In this document: positions 35,713 through 42,964 of the stretch, in pieces
Position numbering within the stretch: position 1 is the first letter of the stretch
Layout: every line of letters begins with the position of its first letter
Source of the DNA: Desulfovibrio legallii
GTDB taxonomy: Bacteria; Desulfobacterota; Desulfovibrionia; Desulfovibrionales; Desulfovibrionaceae
DNA: 42,964 nt
Assembly: GCF_004309735.1 (NCBI RefSeq)
Contig: NZ_SIXC01000014.1
Coordinates: 1 to 42,964 of the forward strand
Direction: 5' to 3'
Program-made: the position numbers and the translations under genes
Notes under the pieces: generated by a model
Databases searched by the model: none
Told to the model about the DNA's origin: nothing
What the model saw: only the letters and a program-made list of their open reading frames with translations

Positions 35713-37206
35713 GTGTCCGGCTCTTATGATAATATGAATAGTGCCCCCGGCCCCCAGGCCGGGGGCACGTCGTTGCCGGGGGGCGCCCCCGCGCGTGAGC
35801 AGCCCCGCGTCAACCGCACGGTGGAACGCGCCCAGCAGGATATGGTGCGCCGCGTACCGCCCCACAGCGTAGAGGCGGAACAGGCCGTGTTGGGCGGCAT
35901 CTTGCTGCGGCCGCAGCTTTTGCACATTCTGGTGGGCCAACTGGCCCCGGAAGACTTCTACCTGCCGGCGCACGCGATCATTTTTCAGGCCATTCTGGAC
36001 CTCTACCGCAAATCCGCGCCCATCGACCTGCTTTCTACGGCGGAACAGCTCAAAAACGGCAACCGGCTGGAAGACGCCGGCGGGGCCGTGTATCTGGGTG
36101 AGCTGGCCCAGGCCGTGGTTTCCGGCGCCAATGCGGAATACTACGCCACCATTGTGCGGGACAAAGCGCTGCAGCGCGGGCTCATTGAAGCCTGCTCCCG
36201 CATCATTGCCAACTGCTACGACGCCTCCCGCGAGGTAGGCGACCTGCTGGATTCCTCGGAGCAGGCAGTCTTTGCCATTTCGCAGCGCACGGTAGGGCGC
36301 GACTTTACCCCCACCCGCGAACTGCTGGACAAGGTCTTCGACAACCTTTCCAAACTGGCCGATGCCCGCGACGTCATCACCGGCGTCACCACGGGCTACA
36401 CCCGCCTGGACAAGCTCACGGCGGGGCTGCAGCCCTCGGACCTGATCATTGTGGCGGCCCGGCCCAGCATGGGCAAGACGGCCTTTTCCATGTGCATGGC
36501 CCTGCACGCGGCCGTGCGCCAGGGCGTGTCTGTGGCCGTTTTTTCTCTGGAGATGAGCAAGGAACAGCTCATCCAGCGCATGCTGGCCGTGTGGGGCAAG
36601 GTGGACCTTTCCAAACTGCGGCGGCCCTCCCTGCTTACAGATGAAGACTGGCAGCGCCTTTACGAGGCGGCGGACGTAGTGGCCCGCGCGCCCATCTATA
36701 TCGACGACACCCCGGCCCTGAGCACCCTGGAACTGCGCGCCCGCGCCCGCCGCCTCAAGGCGGAAAAAGGCCTGGGCCTCATTGTGGTGGACTATCTGCA
36801 GCTCATGCGCACCAGCCGCCGCACGGATTCGCGCGAACTGGAAATTTCGGACATCTCCCGCTCCCTCAAGGGCTTGGCCAAGGAACTCAACGTCCCCGTG
36901 GTGGCCCTGGCCCAGCTCAACCGCAAGGTGGAAGAACGCGGCGACAAACGCCCCATGCTCTCGGACCTGCGCGAGTCCGGCGCTATTGAACAGGACGCGG
37001 ACGTGATCATGTTTGTGTACCGCGACGACGTCTACAAGTTTCAGAAGCCCGCCGAACGCCCGCCCCAGGGGCTGGCCGAAATCATCATCGGCAAGCAGCG
37101 CAACGGCCCGGTGGGCGTGGCCGAGCTCATGTACATCTCGCCTTACACTTCCTTTGAAGACATCTCTCCGGACTGGACCCCGCCCCCTTCGGAAGGCGGG
37201 GCGTAG
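35713..37206 (+). CDS. dnaB: Replicative DNA helicase DnaB
   Basis: A 497-aa RecA-fold hexameric helicase of the replication fork. The N-domain starts near residue 45 (PPHSVEAEQAVLGGILLRP). The motor domain has Walker A AARPSMGKTAF, Walker B LIVVDYLQLM and the ELSKEQL-like segment VFSLEMSKEQLIQRML. The first 40 residues are a disordered Gly/Pro extension. The start is a GTG at 35713 with AAGGG upstream. An ATG at 35734 is possible. It ends the ribosomal-protein operon and is followed by a strong terminator. Confidence 0.95.
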   Translation: MSGSYDNMNSAPGPQAGGTSLPGGAPAREQPRVNRTVERAQQDMVRRVPPHSVEAEQAVLGGILLRPQLLHILVGQLAPEDFYLPAHAIIFQAILDLYRKSAPIDLLSTAEQLKNGNRLEDAGGAVYLGELAQAVVSGANAEYYATIVRDKALQRGLIEACSRIIANCYDASREVGDLLDSSEQAVFAISQRTVGRDFTPTRELLDKVFDNLSKLADARDVITGVTTGYTRLDKLTAGLQPSDLIIVAARPSMGKTAFSMCMALHAAVRQGVSVAVFSLEMSKEQLIQRMLAVWGKVDLSKLRRPSLLTDEDWQRLYEAADVVARAPIYIDDTPALSTLELRARARRLKAEKGLGLIVVDYLQLMRTSRRTDSRELEISDISRSLKGLAKELNVPVVALAQLNRKVEERGDKRPMLSDLRESGAIEQDADVIMFVYRDDVYKFQKPAERPPQGLAEIIIGKQRNGPVGVAELMYISPYTSFEDISPDWTPPPSEGGA

Positions 37207-37241
37207 GCCCCTCCCCCCAGCGAGTTCCAATTTTTTTCATG

Positions 37242-37274
37242 AGCCCCGGACGCCTGCCCGTCCGGGGCTTTTTT
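37242..37274 (+). terminator. Intrinsic terminator of the rpsF-dnaB operon
   Basis: AGCCCCGGACG (37242-37252) pairs perfectly with CGTCCGGGGCT (37259-37269) around six bases, followed by a T6 run. This is a classical factor-independent terminator. Confidence 0.9.
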
Positions 37275-37666
37275 CTGCACAGCGCGCAGCATGCCTCTGG
37301 TGCAGTGCCTGCGTGCTGCCCCCTAATTGAATATTCAAACACTCTAGTAGCACTTATATTTTCCAAGGAAAAAGCTCTGTTTTTATGCAACACCGTATTG
37401 TCATTTTTTTCACCACAAGCTGCACCGAGCGCCATTTATTAATATAATTATTTAATATAACTAATTTTAATGTTAACTTTTGGTCTCATACAGCTTTCTG
37501 GGGTAGCGTGCGGCATCGCGCAAAAAAGCGCGCAATGCTAACTTTTTTTGTGCTTTCATTGACAATCCCGCAAAAGCGTGCTTTGGTTACACCAAGGGCC
37601 GCGTGCCGGTGATACGTTTTGCCGGAATATCGCGCGGGAAGATTGTTTTTTTTGCGAGGGTGTTTC
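37275..37666 (+). promoter_or_regulatory. AT-rich upstream region of the RRM gene
   Basis: About 390 bases separate the dnaB terminator from the RRM gene. From about 37322 to 37490 the composition drops sharply to A and T; 37430-37476 is almost free of G and C, unlike everything around it. It holds a 12-base palindrome TTGAATATTCAA (37327-37338), a hairpin (GCAT-CGCGC / GCGCG-CA-ATGC, about 37513-37539) and a TTGACA (37559-37564) without a convincing -10. A long structured leader or a nucleoid-protein binding region is plausible. I cannot fix the promoter. Confidence 0.5.
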
Positions 37667-37933
37667 ATGTCCAAGTCCATCTATGTCGGGAACCTTCCCT
37701 GGTCCGCCACTGAAGAACAGGTTCAGGATCTTTTTGCCGAATACGGCAACGTTCTGTCCGTCAAACTCATCAGCGACAGGGATACCGGCCGTGCCCGCGG
37801 CTTTGGTTTTGTGGAAATGGAAGACGGCGAAGCCGATTCCGCCATCGAAGCGCTGGATAACTTCAGCTTCGGCGGCCGTACGCTGCGCGTCAATGAAGCA
37901 AAACCCCGGGCGCCCCGCCAGCCCCGCTACTAG
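37667..37933 (+). CDS. RRM-domain RNA-binding protein
   Basis: An 88-aa protein made of one RNA recognition motif. RNP2 is IYVGNL (5-10) and RNP1 is RGFGFVEM (44-51), with the aromatic residues that stack on RNA in place. It ends in a short basic Pro/Arg tail. Bacterial single-RRM proteins of this size are RNA-binding proteins often induced by cold. Targets are unknown. GCGAGGG precedes the ATG. It stands alone between two terminators, so it is monocistronic, and its unusual AT-rich leader suggests regulated expression. Confidence 0.9.
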   Translation: MSKSIYVGNLPWSATEEQVQDLFAEYGNVLSVKLISDRDTGRARGFGFVEMEDGEADSAIEALDNFSFGGRTLRVNEAKPRAPRQPRY

Positions 37934-37951
37934 AACCCGCACAGGCAGAAC

Positions 37952-37978
37952 AACGCCCTCTTTGCGGGGGCGTTTTTT
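37952..37978 (+). terminator. Intrinsic terminator of the RRM gene
   Basis: AACGCCC (37952-37958) pairs with GGGCGTT (37968-37974) around a nine-base loop, followed by T6. It lies 18 bases after the stop. Confidence 0.8.
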
Positions 37979-38352
37979 GTCGCGTTGCGTCCCCCCGCAG
38001 GCTTGCACCTGCACAGCCCTTTGACCGCGGCGGGCAGGCTACGTACCGACTGTCACATCCCGGTTGTCGCCAGCCCGCCTCACCGCGTTCGCCGGAAACG
38101 ACCCCCCGCGTTCACGCCGCATTTTTTATGGCGCACCCCCGGTTGTCGCCGCCCCACCTTGCCTGGCGCACACCGCCGCTTCCCACCCTGCTTCCGGCTT
38201 CGGCCGCCGCAACGCCCCGCCGCCGCGGGGCGTGATTTTTTGCCGCGTTGCCCGCCCCGCCTTGCCCAAGGGCGCTTTTTTTGCGAAGATATCCCCATAC
38301 GTTTTTACCGCGCCCTTCCGGGCCGGCACAACCACCCTCCGAGGAGGCCCGC
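37979..38352. other. Gene-free stretch before the 184-aa gene
   Basis: No protein gene is convincing. Two short copies of CCCGGTTGTCGCC, about 80 bases apart (near 38059 and 38139), and a T7 tract (38276-38282) are the only structure I see. Confidence 0.45.
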
Positions 38353-38907
38353 ATGCTCAACCCCAAACATTGTGTGCTCTACAGCGGCGGCGCCGCGGGA
38401 ACCGAACAGTTTTTCGGGGCCCTGGCCGAAAGCTGGGGCATGGAAGAGGTGAACTACAGCTTTGAAGGCCACCAGATCGAACGTAGCCGCGGCGTGCGCG
38501 TGCTGACGTCCGAAGAGCTGGCCCTCAAGGACGTCAGCCTGACCTACGTCTCCCGCCTCATGAGCCGCGAGTACACGCGCGCGCCCCTGTTCCGCAAAGT
38601 TTTGCAGTCCATCTGCTGGCAGGTGAGCAGCGGCGACCAGATCGTGGTGGTGGGCGCCGTGCAGCCCGACGGCACCGTCAAGGGCGGCACGGGCTGGGGG
38701 GCGGAATTCGCCAAAATCTGCAACAAACCCCTGCTGGTCTTTGACCAGCCCAAAAATTCCTGGTTTGTCTGGCAAAAAGACCACTGGACCGCCGCGACGG
38801 ACCCCGTCGTTGAGTGCGCCCACTTTGCCGCCACCGGCACCCGCTTTCTGGAAGACAACGGCCGCGTGGCCATCCAGAACCTTTTTGCCCGCTCCTTTTC
38901 CCGCTGA
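38353..38907 (+). CDS. Uncharacterised 184-aa protein with a possible Rossmann/SLOG-like fold
   Basis: I cannot assign a function. GAGGAGG precedes the ATG, and codon use is like its neighbours, so the gene is real. The protein begins [20 protein letters not shown], a glycine-rich loop after a beta strand, and later has [40 protein letters not shown], with a second strand-loop and an acidic end. This resembles nucleotide- or ligand-binding Rossmannoid (SLOG/LOG-like) proteins. There is no signal peptide or membrane segment, so it is probably cytoplasmic. Neighbours are an RRM protein and heme genes, which give no firm clue. Confidence 0.8.
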   Translation: MLNPKHCVLYSGGAAGTEQFFGALAESWGMEEVNYSFEGHQIERSRGVRVLTSEELALKDVSLTYVSRLMSREYTRAPLFRKVLQSICWQVSSGDQIVVVGAVQPDGTVKGGTGWGAEFAKICNKPLLVFDQPKNSWFVWQKDHWTAATDPVVECAHFAATGTRFLEDNGRVAIQNLFARSFSR

Positions 38908-39007
38908 CGCAGCGCCTTACGGGCAACGGCCACCGCACGCGGCCGCTGCCCGCAAGGCGCTGCAAAAAAGCCAAGCCCTTTTATCCCCCTCAGGATGGAG
39001 CAGCCAC

Positions 39008-39487
39008 ATGGCCCAGCAGTTCACCCCGGCGGAATACAGCGTGCTGCGCATCGTGCAGGCCGACCTGCCGGACAGCCTGACCCCCTATGCCGATATGGGC
39101 CGCGAGGCCGGCCTGAGTGAAGCGGCCGTGCTGGAGCTGCTCGCCCGCCTCAAAAAAAGCGGAGCTATCCGTCGCTTCGGCGCCAGCATCAAGCACCAGA
39201 AAACCGGCTGGACCCACAACGCCATGGTGGCCTGGAAAATCCACCCCGATGCCGTGGACGCCTGCGGTCAGACTGTGGCCCGACACCCCCACGTCTCCCA
39301 CGCCTACTACCGGCCCAGCGCCGCGCCCGACTGGCCCTACGAGCTCTACACCATGGTCCACGGCCGTAGCGAGGCCGAATGCCTGCAGGTGGTGGAAGAA
39401 CTCATGCGCGATACCCCCCTGCGGGAGCACGCCATCCTGCGCAGCCTTAAAGAACTCAAAAAAATTTCCATGACCTACTTTGCCTGA
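39008..39487 (+). CDS. Siroheme decarboxylase subunit (AhbA/AhbB, AsnC/Lrp-like)
   Basis: A 159-aa protein of the AsnC/Lrp fold: a winged helix (about 5-55, [24 protein letters not shown]) and a RAM-like domain. The [23 protein letters not shown] segment is the hallmark of the AhbA/AhbB and NirD/L/G/H group, which are enzymes that decarboxylate siroheme to didecarboxysiroheme, not regulators. It is followed 12 bases later by hemL, another tetrapyrrole gene, which supports this. I cannot tell alpha from beta subunit from memory, and the partner subunit is not in the window. A true transcription regulator is the alternative. Confidence 0.8.
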   Translation: MAQQFTPAEYSVLRIVQADLPDSLTPYADMGREAGLSEAAVLELLARLKKSGAIRRFGASIKHQKTGWTHNAMVAWKIHPDAVDACGQTVARHPHVSHAYYRPSAAPDWPYELYTMVHGRSEAECLQVVEELMRDTPLREHAILRSLKELKKISMTYFA

Positions 39488-39499
39488 AAGGAATCCCTC

Positions 39500-40771
39500 A
39501 TGGACCAACGCTCCCAAGAACTGTGGCGGCGCGCCTGCGCCGTCATCCCCGGCGGGGTCAACAGCCCCGTGCGCGCCTGCCACAATGTGGACAGCCTCCC
39601 CCTGTTCATCGCCGAAGCCCACGGCTGCCGCCTCACCGACGTGGACGGCCGCCAGTTTATCGATTTTGTCCTCTCCTGGGGACCCATGATCCTGGGCCAC
39701 GACGAGCCCTCGGTGACCGAAGCCGTGCGCGCTGCCGCAGGACGCGGCACCAGTTACGGCGCGCCTTGCCCCGATGAGGTGCTGCTGGCCGAAGCCGTGA
39801 CCGCCGCCATGCCCAGCCTGGAGATGGTCCGCATGGTCAATTCCGGCACCGAGGCCACCATGAGCGCCCTGCGCCTGGCCCGTGCCGCCACCGGCAGGGA
39901 CAAGGTGCTCAAATTTGTGGGCTGCTACCACGGGCACGCCGACCCCTTCCTGGCCGCCGCCGGCTCCGGCCTGGCCACCTTTGCCATCCCCGGCACGCCC
40001 GGCGTGCCCGCGGCCGTGGTGGCCGACACCCTGCTGGCCCCCTACAACGACCTCGCAGCCGCCCAGGCCTGCTTTGCCGCCCACGGCGAGCAGATTGCCG
40101 CCGTCATTGTGGAGCCCGTGGCCGCCAACATGGGTCTGGTCCTGCCCAAGCCCGGTTTTCTGGAAGGCCTGCGCGCTCTGACCCGCGAGCACGGCAGTCT
40201 GCTCATCCTGGACGAGGTCATCACCGGCTTCCGCCTGGCCTACGGAGGAGCACAGGCCCGCTTCCACCTGGACCCGGACCTGACCACCTTCGGCAAAATC
40301 ATCGGCGGCGGCCTGCCTGTGGGGGCCTTTGGCGGCAAGCGCCGGTACATGGAACAGATCGCGCCCAGCGGCGGCGTCTACCAGGCGGGCACGCTTTCCG
40401 GCAACCCCTTGGCTATGGCCGCCGGGCTGGCCACCCTGCGCCTGCTCAAAACCGCCGACTACGCCGCACTGGAAGCCCGCACCGCCGCCTTTGCCCATGA
40501 ACTGCAGCGCATCCTGGCCGCCAAAAGCGTGCCCATCCAGGTGCCCACCATCGCCTCCATGTTCTGCCCTTATTTCAGCGAACGTGAAGTCACCTGCTTT
40601 GCCGACGCCCAGGCCTGCAACCAGGCCCTGTTCACCACCTTTTACAAGCAGATGCGCCATCAGGGCATCTACCTGGCCCCGTCGGGCTTTGAGACGGGCA
40701 TGGTTTCCTTTGCCCATACGGACGCGGACTTTGACAAGGCCCTGGAGGCTGCGCGCGCCGTACGTTTTTAA
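39500..40771 (+). CDS. hemL: Glutamate-1-semialdehyde 2,1-aminomutase
   Basis: A 423-aa PLP enzyme that makes 5-aminolevulinate, the first dedicated tetrapyrrole precursor, in the C5 pathway. The PLP lysine is Lys266 ([18 protein letters not shown]), and the family start [11 protein letters not shown] and cofactor site [16 protein letters not shown] are present. It supplies siroheme and, through the neighbouring decarboxylase, heme. AAAGGAAT precedes the ATG, 12 bases after the upstream gene, so the two form an operon. Confidence 0.97.
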   Translation: MDQRSQELWRRACAVIPGGVNSPVRACHNVDSLPLFIAEAHGCRLTDVDGRQFIDFVLSWGPMILGHDEPSVTEAVRAAAGRGTSYGAPCPDEVLLAEAVTAAMPSLEMVRMVNSGTEATMSALRLARAATGRDKVLKFVGCYHGHADPFLAAAGSGLATFAIPGTPGVPAAVVADTLLAPYNDLAAAQACFAAHGEQIAAVIVEPVAANMGLVLPKPGFLEGLRALTREHGSLLILDEVITGFRLAYGGAQARFHLDPDLTTFGKIIGGGLPVGAFGGKRRYMEQIAPSGGVYQAGTLSGNPLAMAAGLATLRLLKTADYAALEARTAAFAHELQRILAAKSVPIQVPTIASMFCPYFSEREVTCFADAQACNQALFTTFYKQMRHQGIYLAPSGFETGMVSFAHTDADFDKALEAARAVRF

Positions 40772-40787
40772 CCCCTCTCGGGCTCCT

Positions 40788-41273
40788 ATGAAGTGGATTA
40801 CTCACGAGGCCACGGCCGTGCTGGCGGCCGTGGCCCTGCATTTCCCCTTGCCGGGAGTGGCCGCCGCCTGCGCCGGGGCCATCCTGCCCGACGTGCTGGA
40901 CCAGAGCATGGCCCGCCTGGCGTCCACTAGGCGGGGACGACAAAGAATCTTCAACGCTGTGCACCGGGGCACCACCCACTGGCTGGGCTGGTGGCTGCTG
41001 GGCTGCGCCCTGGCCCTGCTGCCCGCTGTGCTGCCCACACTGCCGGCGGCCCTGCGCCCCGTGTTGCTGGGCCTGTGCTTTGGCGGCCTGAGCCATGTGC
41101 TGCTGGATATGCTGACCCCGGCGGGCGTGCCCCTGACGCCCTTTTCACGCAAACACAAACTCTCTCTCAAGCTCTGCGCCACAGGCAGTCTGGGAGAGTA
41201 TCTGTTCCTGACCGGCGTGCTGGCCGTTGGGTGGCTGTTCTGGGGGAAGGATCTGCTGCGGCTGCTGGGATAG
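40788..41273 (+). CDS. DUF457/YdjM-like membrane-bound metal-dependent hydrolase family protein
   Basis: A 161-aa membrane protein with about four hydrophobic segments. The conserved histidines and acids of the YdjM family are visible: HEATAVLAAVALHF at the start, GAILPDVLD, VHRGTTHWLGWW and GGLSHVLLDMLTPAGVPL. These are the presumed metal ligands. The substrate is unknown. It begins 16 bases after hemL and may be read from the same message. Confidence 0.85.
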   Translation: MKWITHEATAVLAAVALHFPLPGVAAACAGAILPDVLDQSMARLASTRRGRQRIFNAVHRGTTHWLGWWLLGCALALLPAVLPTLPAALRPVLLGLCFGGLSHVLLDMLTPAGVPLTPFSRKHKLSLKLCATGSLGEYLFLTGVLAVGWLFWGKDLLRLLG

Positions 41274-41427
41274 AGCCTGGCAACGCTGCAATTGCCCTGA
41301 CTCTGGAGGACTTGCCGCGTGTGCCGCCCAGGAAAAACGTCTTTTTGAAGGACAGGAGCGCGGGGGCAAGGCGTTCGCGCAAAAGTTTTCCCCCCGTCGC
41401 CGCCCTTTCCCTTGCCAAGGAGCCCGC

Positions 41428-42225
41428 ATGCTGCTCAAAATTCTGCTTACGCCGTTGTTAATTCTGTTATGTGCCGGGGTAACGCGGCGCTGGGGAACAT
41501 TTCTGGGTGGGGCGGTGGCGGGCCTGCCACTTATTTCCGGGCCCACGTCGTTTTTTTTGACCCTGGAGCAGGGCCCGGCCTTTGCAGCGGCGGCCTCCTA
41601 CAACACCTTACTGGGGGTAGTGGCCTGCGCGGCCACGGCGCTGGCGTATCCTTGGCTGGCCGTTTGGGGGCTGCCCTGGTTTGGGGCTTTGCCCCTTTCA
41701 CTGGCAGGTTTTTTCGTCACGGGTTGGCTGGTGTTGGGTTTGCCGCACGCGCCGTGGCTGGCGGTGGTTTTGGCGCTGGCCATGCCGGTGGGCATTCTGG
41801 CTCTGCTGCCGGCCGCGCCGCAGGGGCCGCCGCCCCCGCCGCACCCTTTGGCCGCCCGGCTGCGCTTGCCTCTGCAAATGGCCTGGGGGGCGGCGCTGGT
41901 GCTGGGCGTCACGGCCGCCGCGCAACGGCTCGGTCCGGGCTGGAGCGGCGTGCTCATGTTTTTTCCGGTCATGATCTGCGCCATCGTGCCCTTTGTGCAC
42001 GCTTCCGGCGGCCCAACGGCCGTGGTGCGCATCATGCGGGGCTTTATGGCGGGCTGGTTCGGCTGCATTGCCTTTGCCGTGGTCATCATGGCCGGGGTGG
42101 AGCGTCTGCCGCTCTGGCCCTGCTACACCCTGGCCGCCACGGCGGCCCTGGTCACAGGCGCGGGCGTGACCCTGCAGGAGGAACGCCGCTTTGGGGCCGC
42201 CGTACGCGGCAAAGAGGCGCGCTGA
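41428..42225 (+). CDS. Polytopic inner-membrane protein of unknown function
   Basis: A 265-aa, very hydrophobic protein with roughly seven to eight predicted membrane segments, a Pro-rich cytoplasmic or periplasmic loop near 132-142 (QGPPPPPHP) and a short charged tail. AAGGAG lies seven bases ahead of the ATG. I do not recognise a transporter signature. The repeated GGAVAGLPLISGPTSFFL and VLMFFPVMICAIVPFVHASGG segments suggest an internal duplication. It sits 150 bases after the DUF457 gene on the same strand. Confidence 0.75.
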   Translation: MLLKILLTPLLILLCAGVTRRWGTFLGGAVAGLPLISGPTSFFLTLEQGPAFAAAASYNTLLGVVACAATALAYPWLAVWGLPWFGALPLSLAGFFVTGWLVLGLPHAPWLAVVLALAMPVGILALLPAAPQGPPPPPHPLAARLRLPLQMAWGAALVLGVTAAAQRLGPGWSGVLMFFPVMICAIVPFVHASGGPTAVVRIMRGFMAGWFGCIAFAVVIMAGVERLPLWPCYTLAATAALVTGAGVTLQEERRFGAAVRGKEAR

Positions 42226-42298
42226 GTCCGGGGAAGGGGCCGGACCGCAAAGGCCCGGCCCTGTGGCGCAGCCTTCACCTGCAGCCAGCACTGTTGTC

Positions 42299-42341
42299 TT
42301 TGCCCGTAACTTCCTGCGTCGTAACGGCTGAAGCCACGCTT
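42299..42341. repeat. Dispersed 43-base repeat, copy 2
   Basis: Matches 663-705 at 37 of 43 positions, same orientation. It lies in the 150-base gap between the membrane protein and the cyclophilin, which otherwise shows nothing. Confidence 0.6.
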
Positions 42342-42376
42342 GTGCCTCCACAGCGGGCTTCGGCTTACGCACCCGC

Positions 42377-42964
42377 CTATTCCACAACTTCGGCTTTTTT
42401 GATGAGAATGGTCTGCGCGGGCACGTCGTCGTAATAGCCCTTGCGTCCGGTGCTTACGGCGGCGATTTTATCCACCACGTCCTGGCCCTTGATGACCTTG
42501 CCAAACACCGCGTAGCCCCAGCCCTGGGCGGTCTGGTTCTTGAAGTCCAGGAAGGCGTTGTCCTTCACATTGATAAAGAACTGGGCCGTGGCCGAGTGGG
42601 GTTCGCCGGTGCGGGCCATGGCGATGGTGTATTTTTTGTTTTTCAGACCGTTGTCCGCCTCATTGCGGATGGGCGTGCGGGCTTCTTTCTGTTTCAGGTC
42701 CGGGGTAAGGCCGCCGCCCTGGATCATGAAGTTTTTGATGACGCGGTGAAAGACCGTGCCGTCATAGAAACCCGACTTCACATACTGCACAAAGTTGGCC
42801 GTGCTGATGGGGGCCTTGCGGGCGTCCAGGCGCAGCACAATGTCGCCCATGCTGGTTTCCAGCCGCACCGTGGGGTCCGGGGCCGCCGCCCGCGCCGGGG
42901 ACGCGGCGTTCAGGCCAAAGCCCGCCGTCAGCAATGAAAAGCACACTGCGAGCACCATGCGGCG
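42377..42964 (-). CDS. Secreted peptidyl-prolyl cis-trans isomerase, cyclophilin type (5' end beyond window)
   Basis: A cyclophilin that speeds proline isomerisation in exported proteins. The catalytic block FHRVIKNFMIQGGG and the HSATAQFFINVKDN and WGYAVFGKVIKGQDVVDKI segments are complete. The N-terminus is a hydrophobic signal sequence ending in PARAAAPD, so the protein is periplasmic. The first visible ATG is at 42958, but the frame is open to the window edge and the codons before it encode two arginines. That would suit the positive end of a signal peptide, so the true start is probably outside. Confidence 0.92.
   Translation of the reverse strand, partial: RRMVLAVCFSLLTAGFGLNAASPARAAAPDPTVRLETSMGDIVLRLDARKAPISTANFVQYVKSGFYDGTVFHRVIKNFMIQGGGLTPDLKQKEARTPIRNEADNGLKNKKYTIAMARTGEPHSATAQFFINVKDNAFLDFKNQTAQGWGYAVFGKVIKGQDVVDKIAAVSTGRKGYYDDVPAQTILIKKAEVVE

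Noticed and set aside
35146-37230. A 694-codon minus-strand frame
   Set aside because: It is the shadow of rplI and dnaB, both of which are unambiguous on the plus strand.
37559-37588. A promoter of the RRM gene starting at TTGACA
   Set aside because: The sequence 17 bases on (TTTGGT) is a poor -10, so I did not list it as a promoter although the -35 is perfect.

Overview
The window is a GC-rich chromosomal segment that looks like a Desulfovibrio-type sulfate reducer (Desulfovibrionaceae). The lineage is inferred from gene content, not a database search: a siroheme decarboxylase-type AsnC protein next to hemL (the heme route used by sulfate reducers), a UGA-containing selD, a CofD-like protein of a type known in Desulfovibrio, and the tig-clpP-clpX-lon order. 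Nearly all of the DNA is housekeeping. There is no phage, IS element or CRISPR array.

Layout. 1-857: the extreme 5' end of a 16S rRNA gene on the minus strand, with three tandem promoters upstream and no protein gene. 858-2317: pdxS-pdxT (PLP synthase), divergent from a HAD phosphatase preceded by a possible 25-codon leader ORF. 3430-7363: yggT, a DUF465 gene and ilvB-ilvN-ilvC, with a strong terminator just before ilvC. 7364-7935: a gene-free stretch full of hairpins. 7936-9562: DUF47-pit phosphate uptake pair. 9698-17828: a minus-strand run rpmH-rnpA-yidD-yidC-jag-mnmE-RNaseD-like-CofD-like-rluA with tiny gaps or overlaps, probably one operon for RNA and membrane-protein biogenesis. 18077-21014: a polar amino acid ABC transporter. 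21323-23850: a WbaP-type sugar transferase and a GT9 glycosyltransferase. 23984-25042: selD with an in-frame UGA (selenocysteine). 25183-25266: tRNA-Leu(UAG). 25622-31656: lon, clpX, clpP and tig on the minus strand. 32010-34494: tgt and alr, divergent. 34596-37206: rpsF-rpsR-rplI-dnaB. 37207-37666: a strikingly AT-rich gap upstream of an RRM RNA-binding protein. 38353-42225: an unassigned 184-aa protein, siroheme decarboxylase subunit, hemL, a DUF457 membrane protein and another membrane protein. 42377-end: a secreted cyclophilin cut by the window edge.

The most notable signals are: selD as a selenoprotein gene with a SECIS-like hairpin; a family of hairpins with a TTTTGT-2 nt-ACAAA-like apex placed directly 3' of four genes, two of them part of a near-identical element of about 105 bases; a perfect intrinsic terminator 25 bases before ilvC with no room for a promoter after it; a small ORF joined to the HAD gene by an ATGA overlap; and an AT-rich regulatory-looking region before the RRM gene. 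I did not find a clearly new multigene system. The candidates for something undescribed are these non-coding elements and small ORFs.
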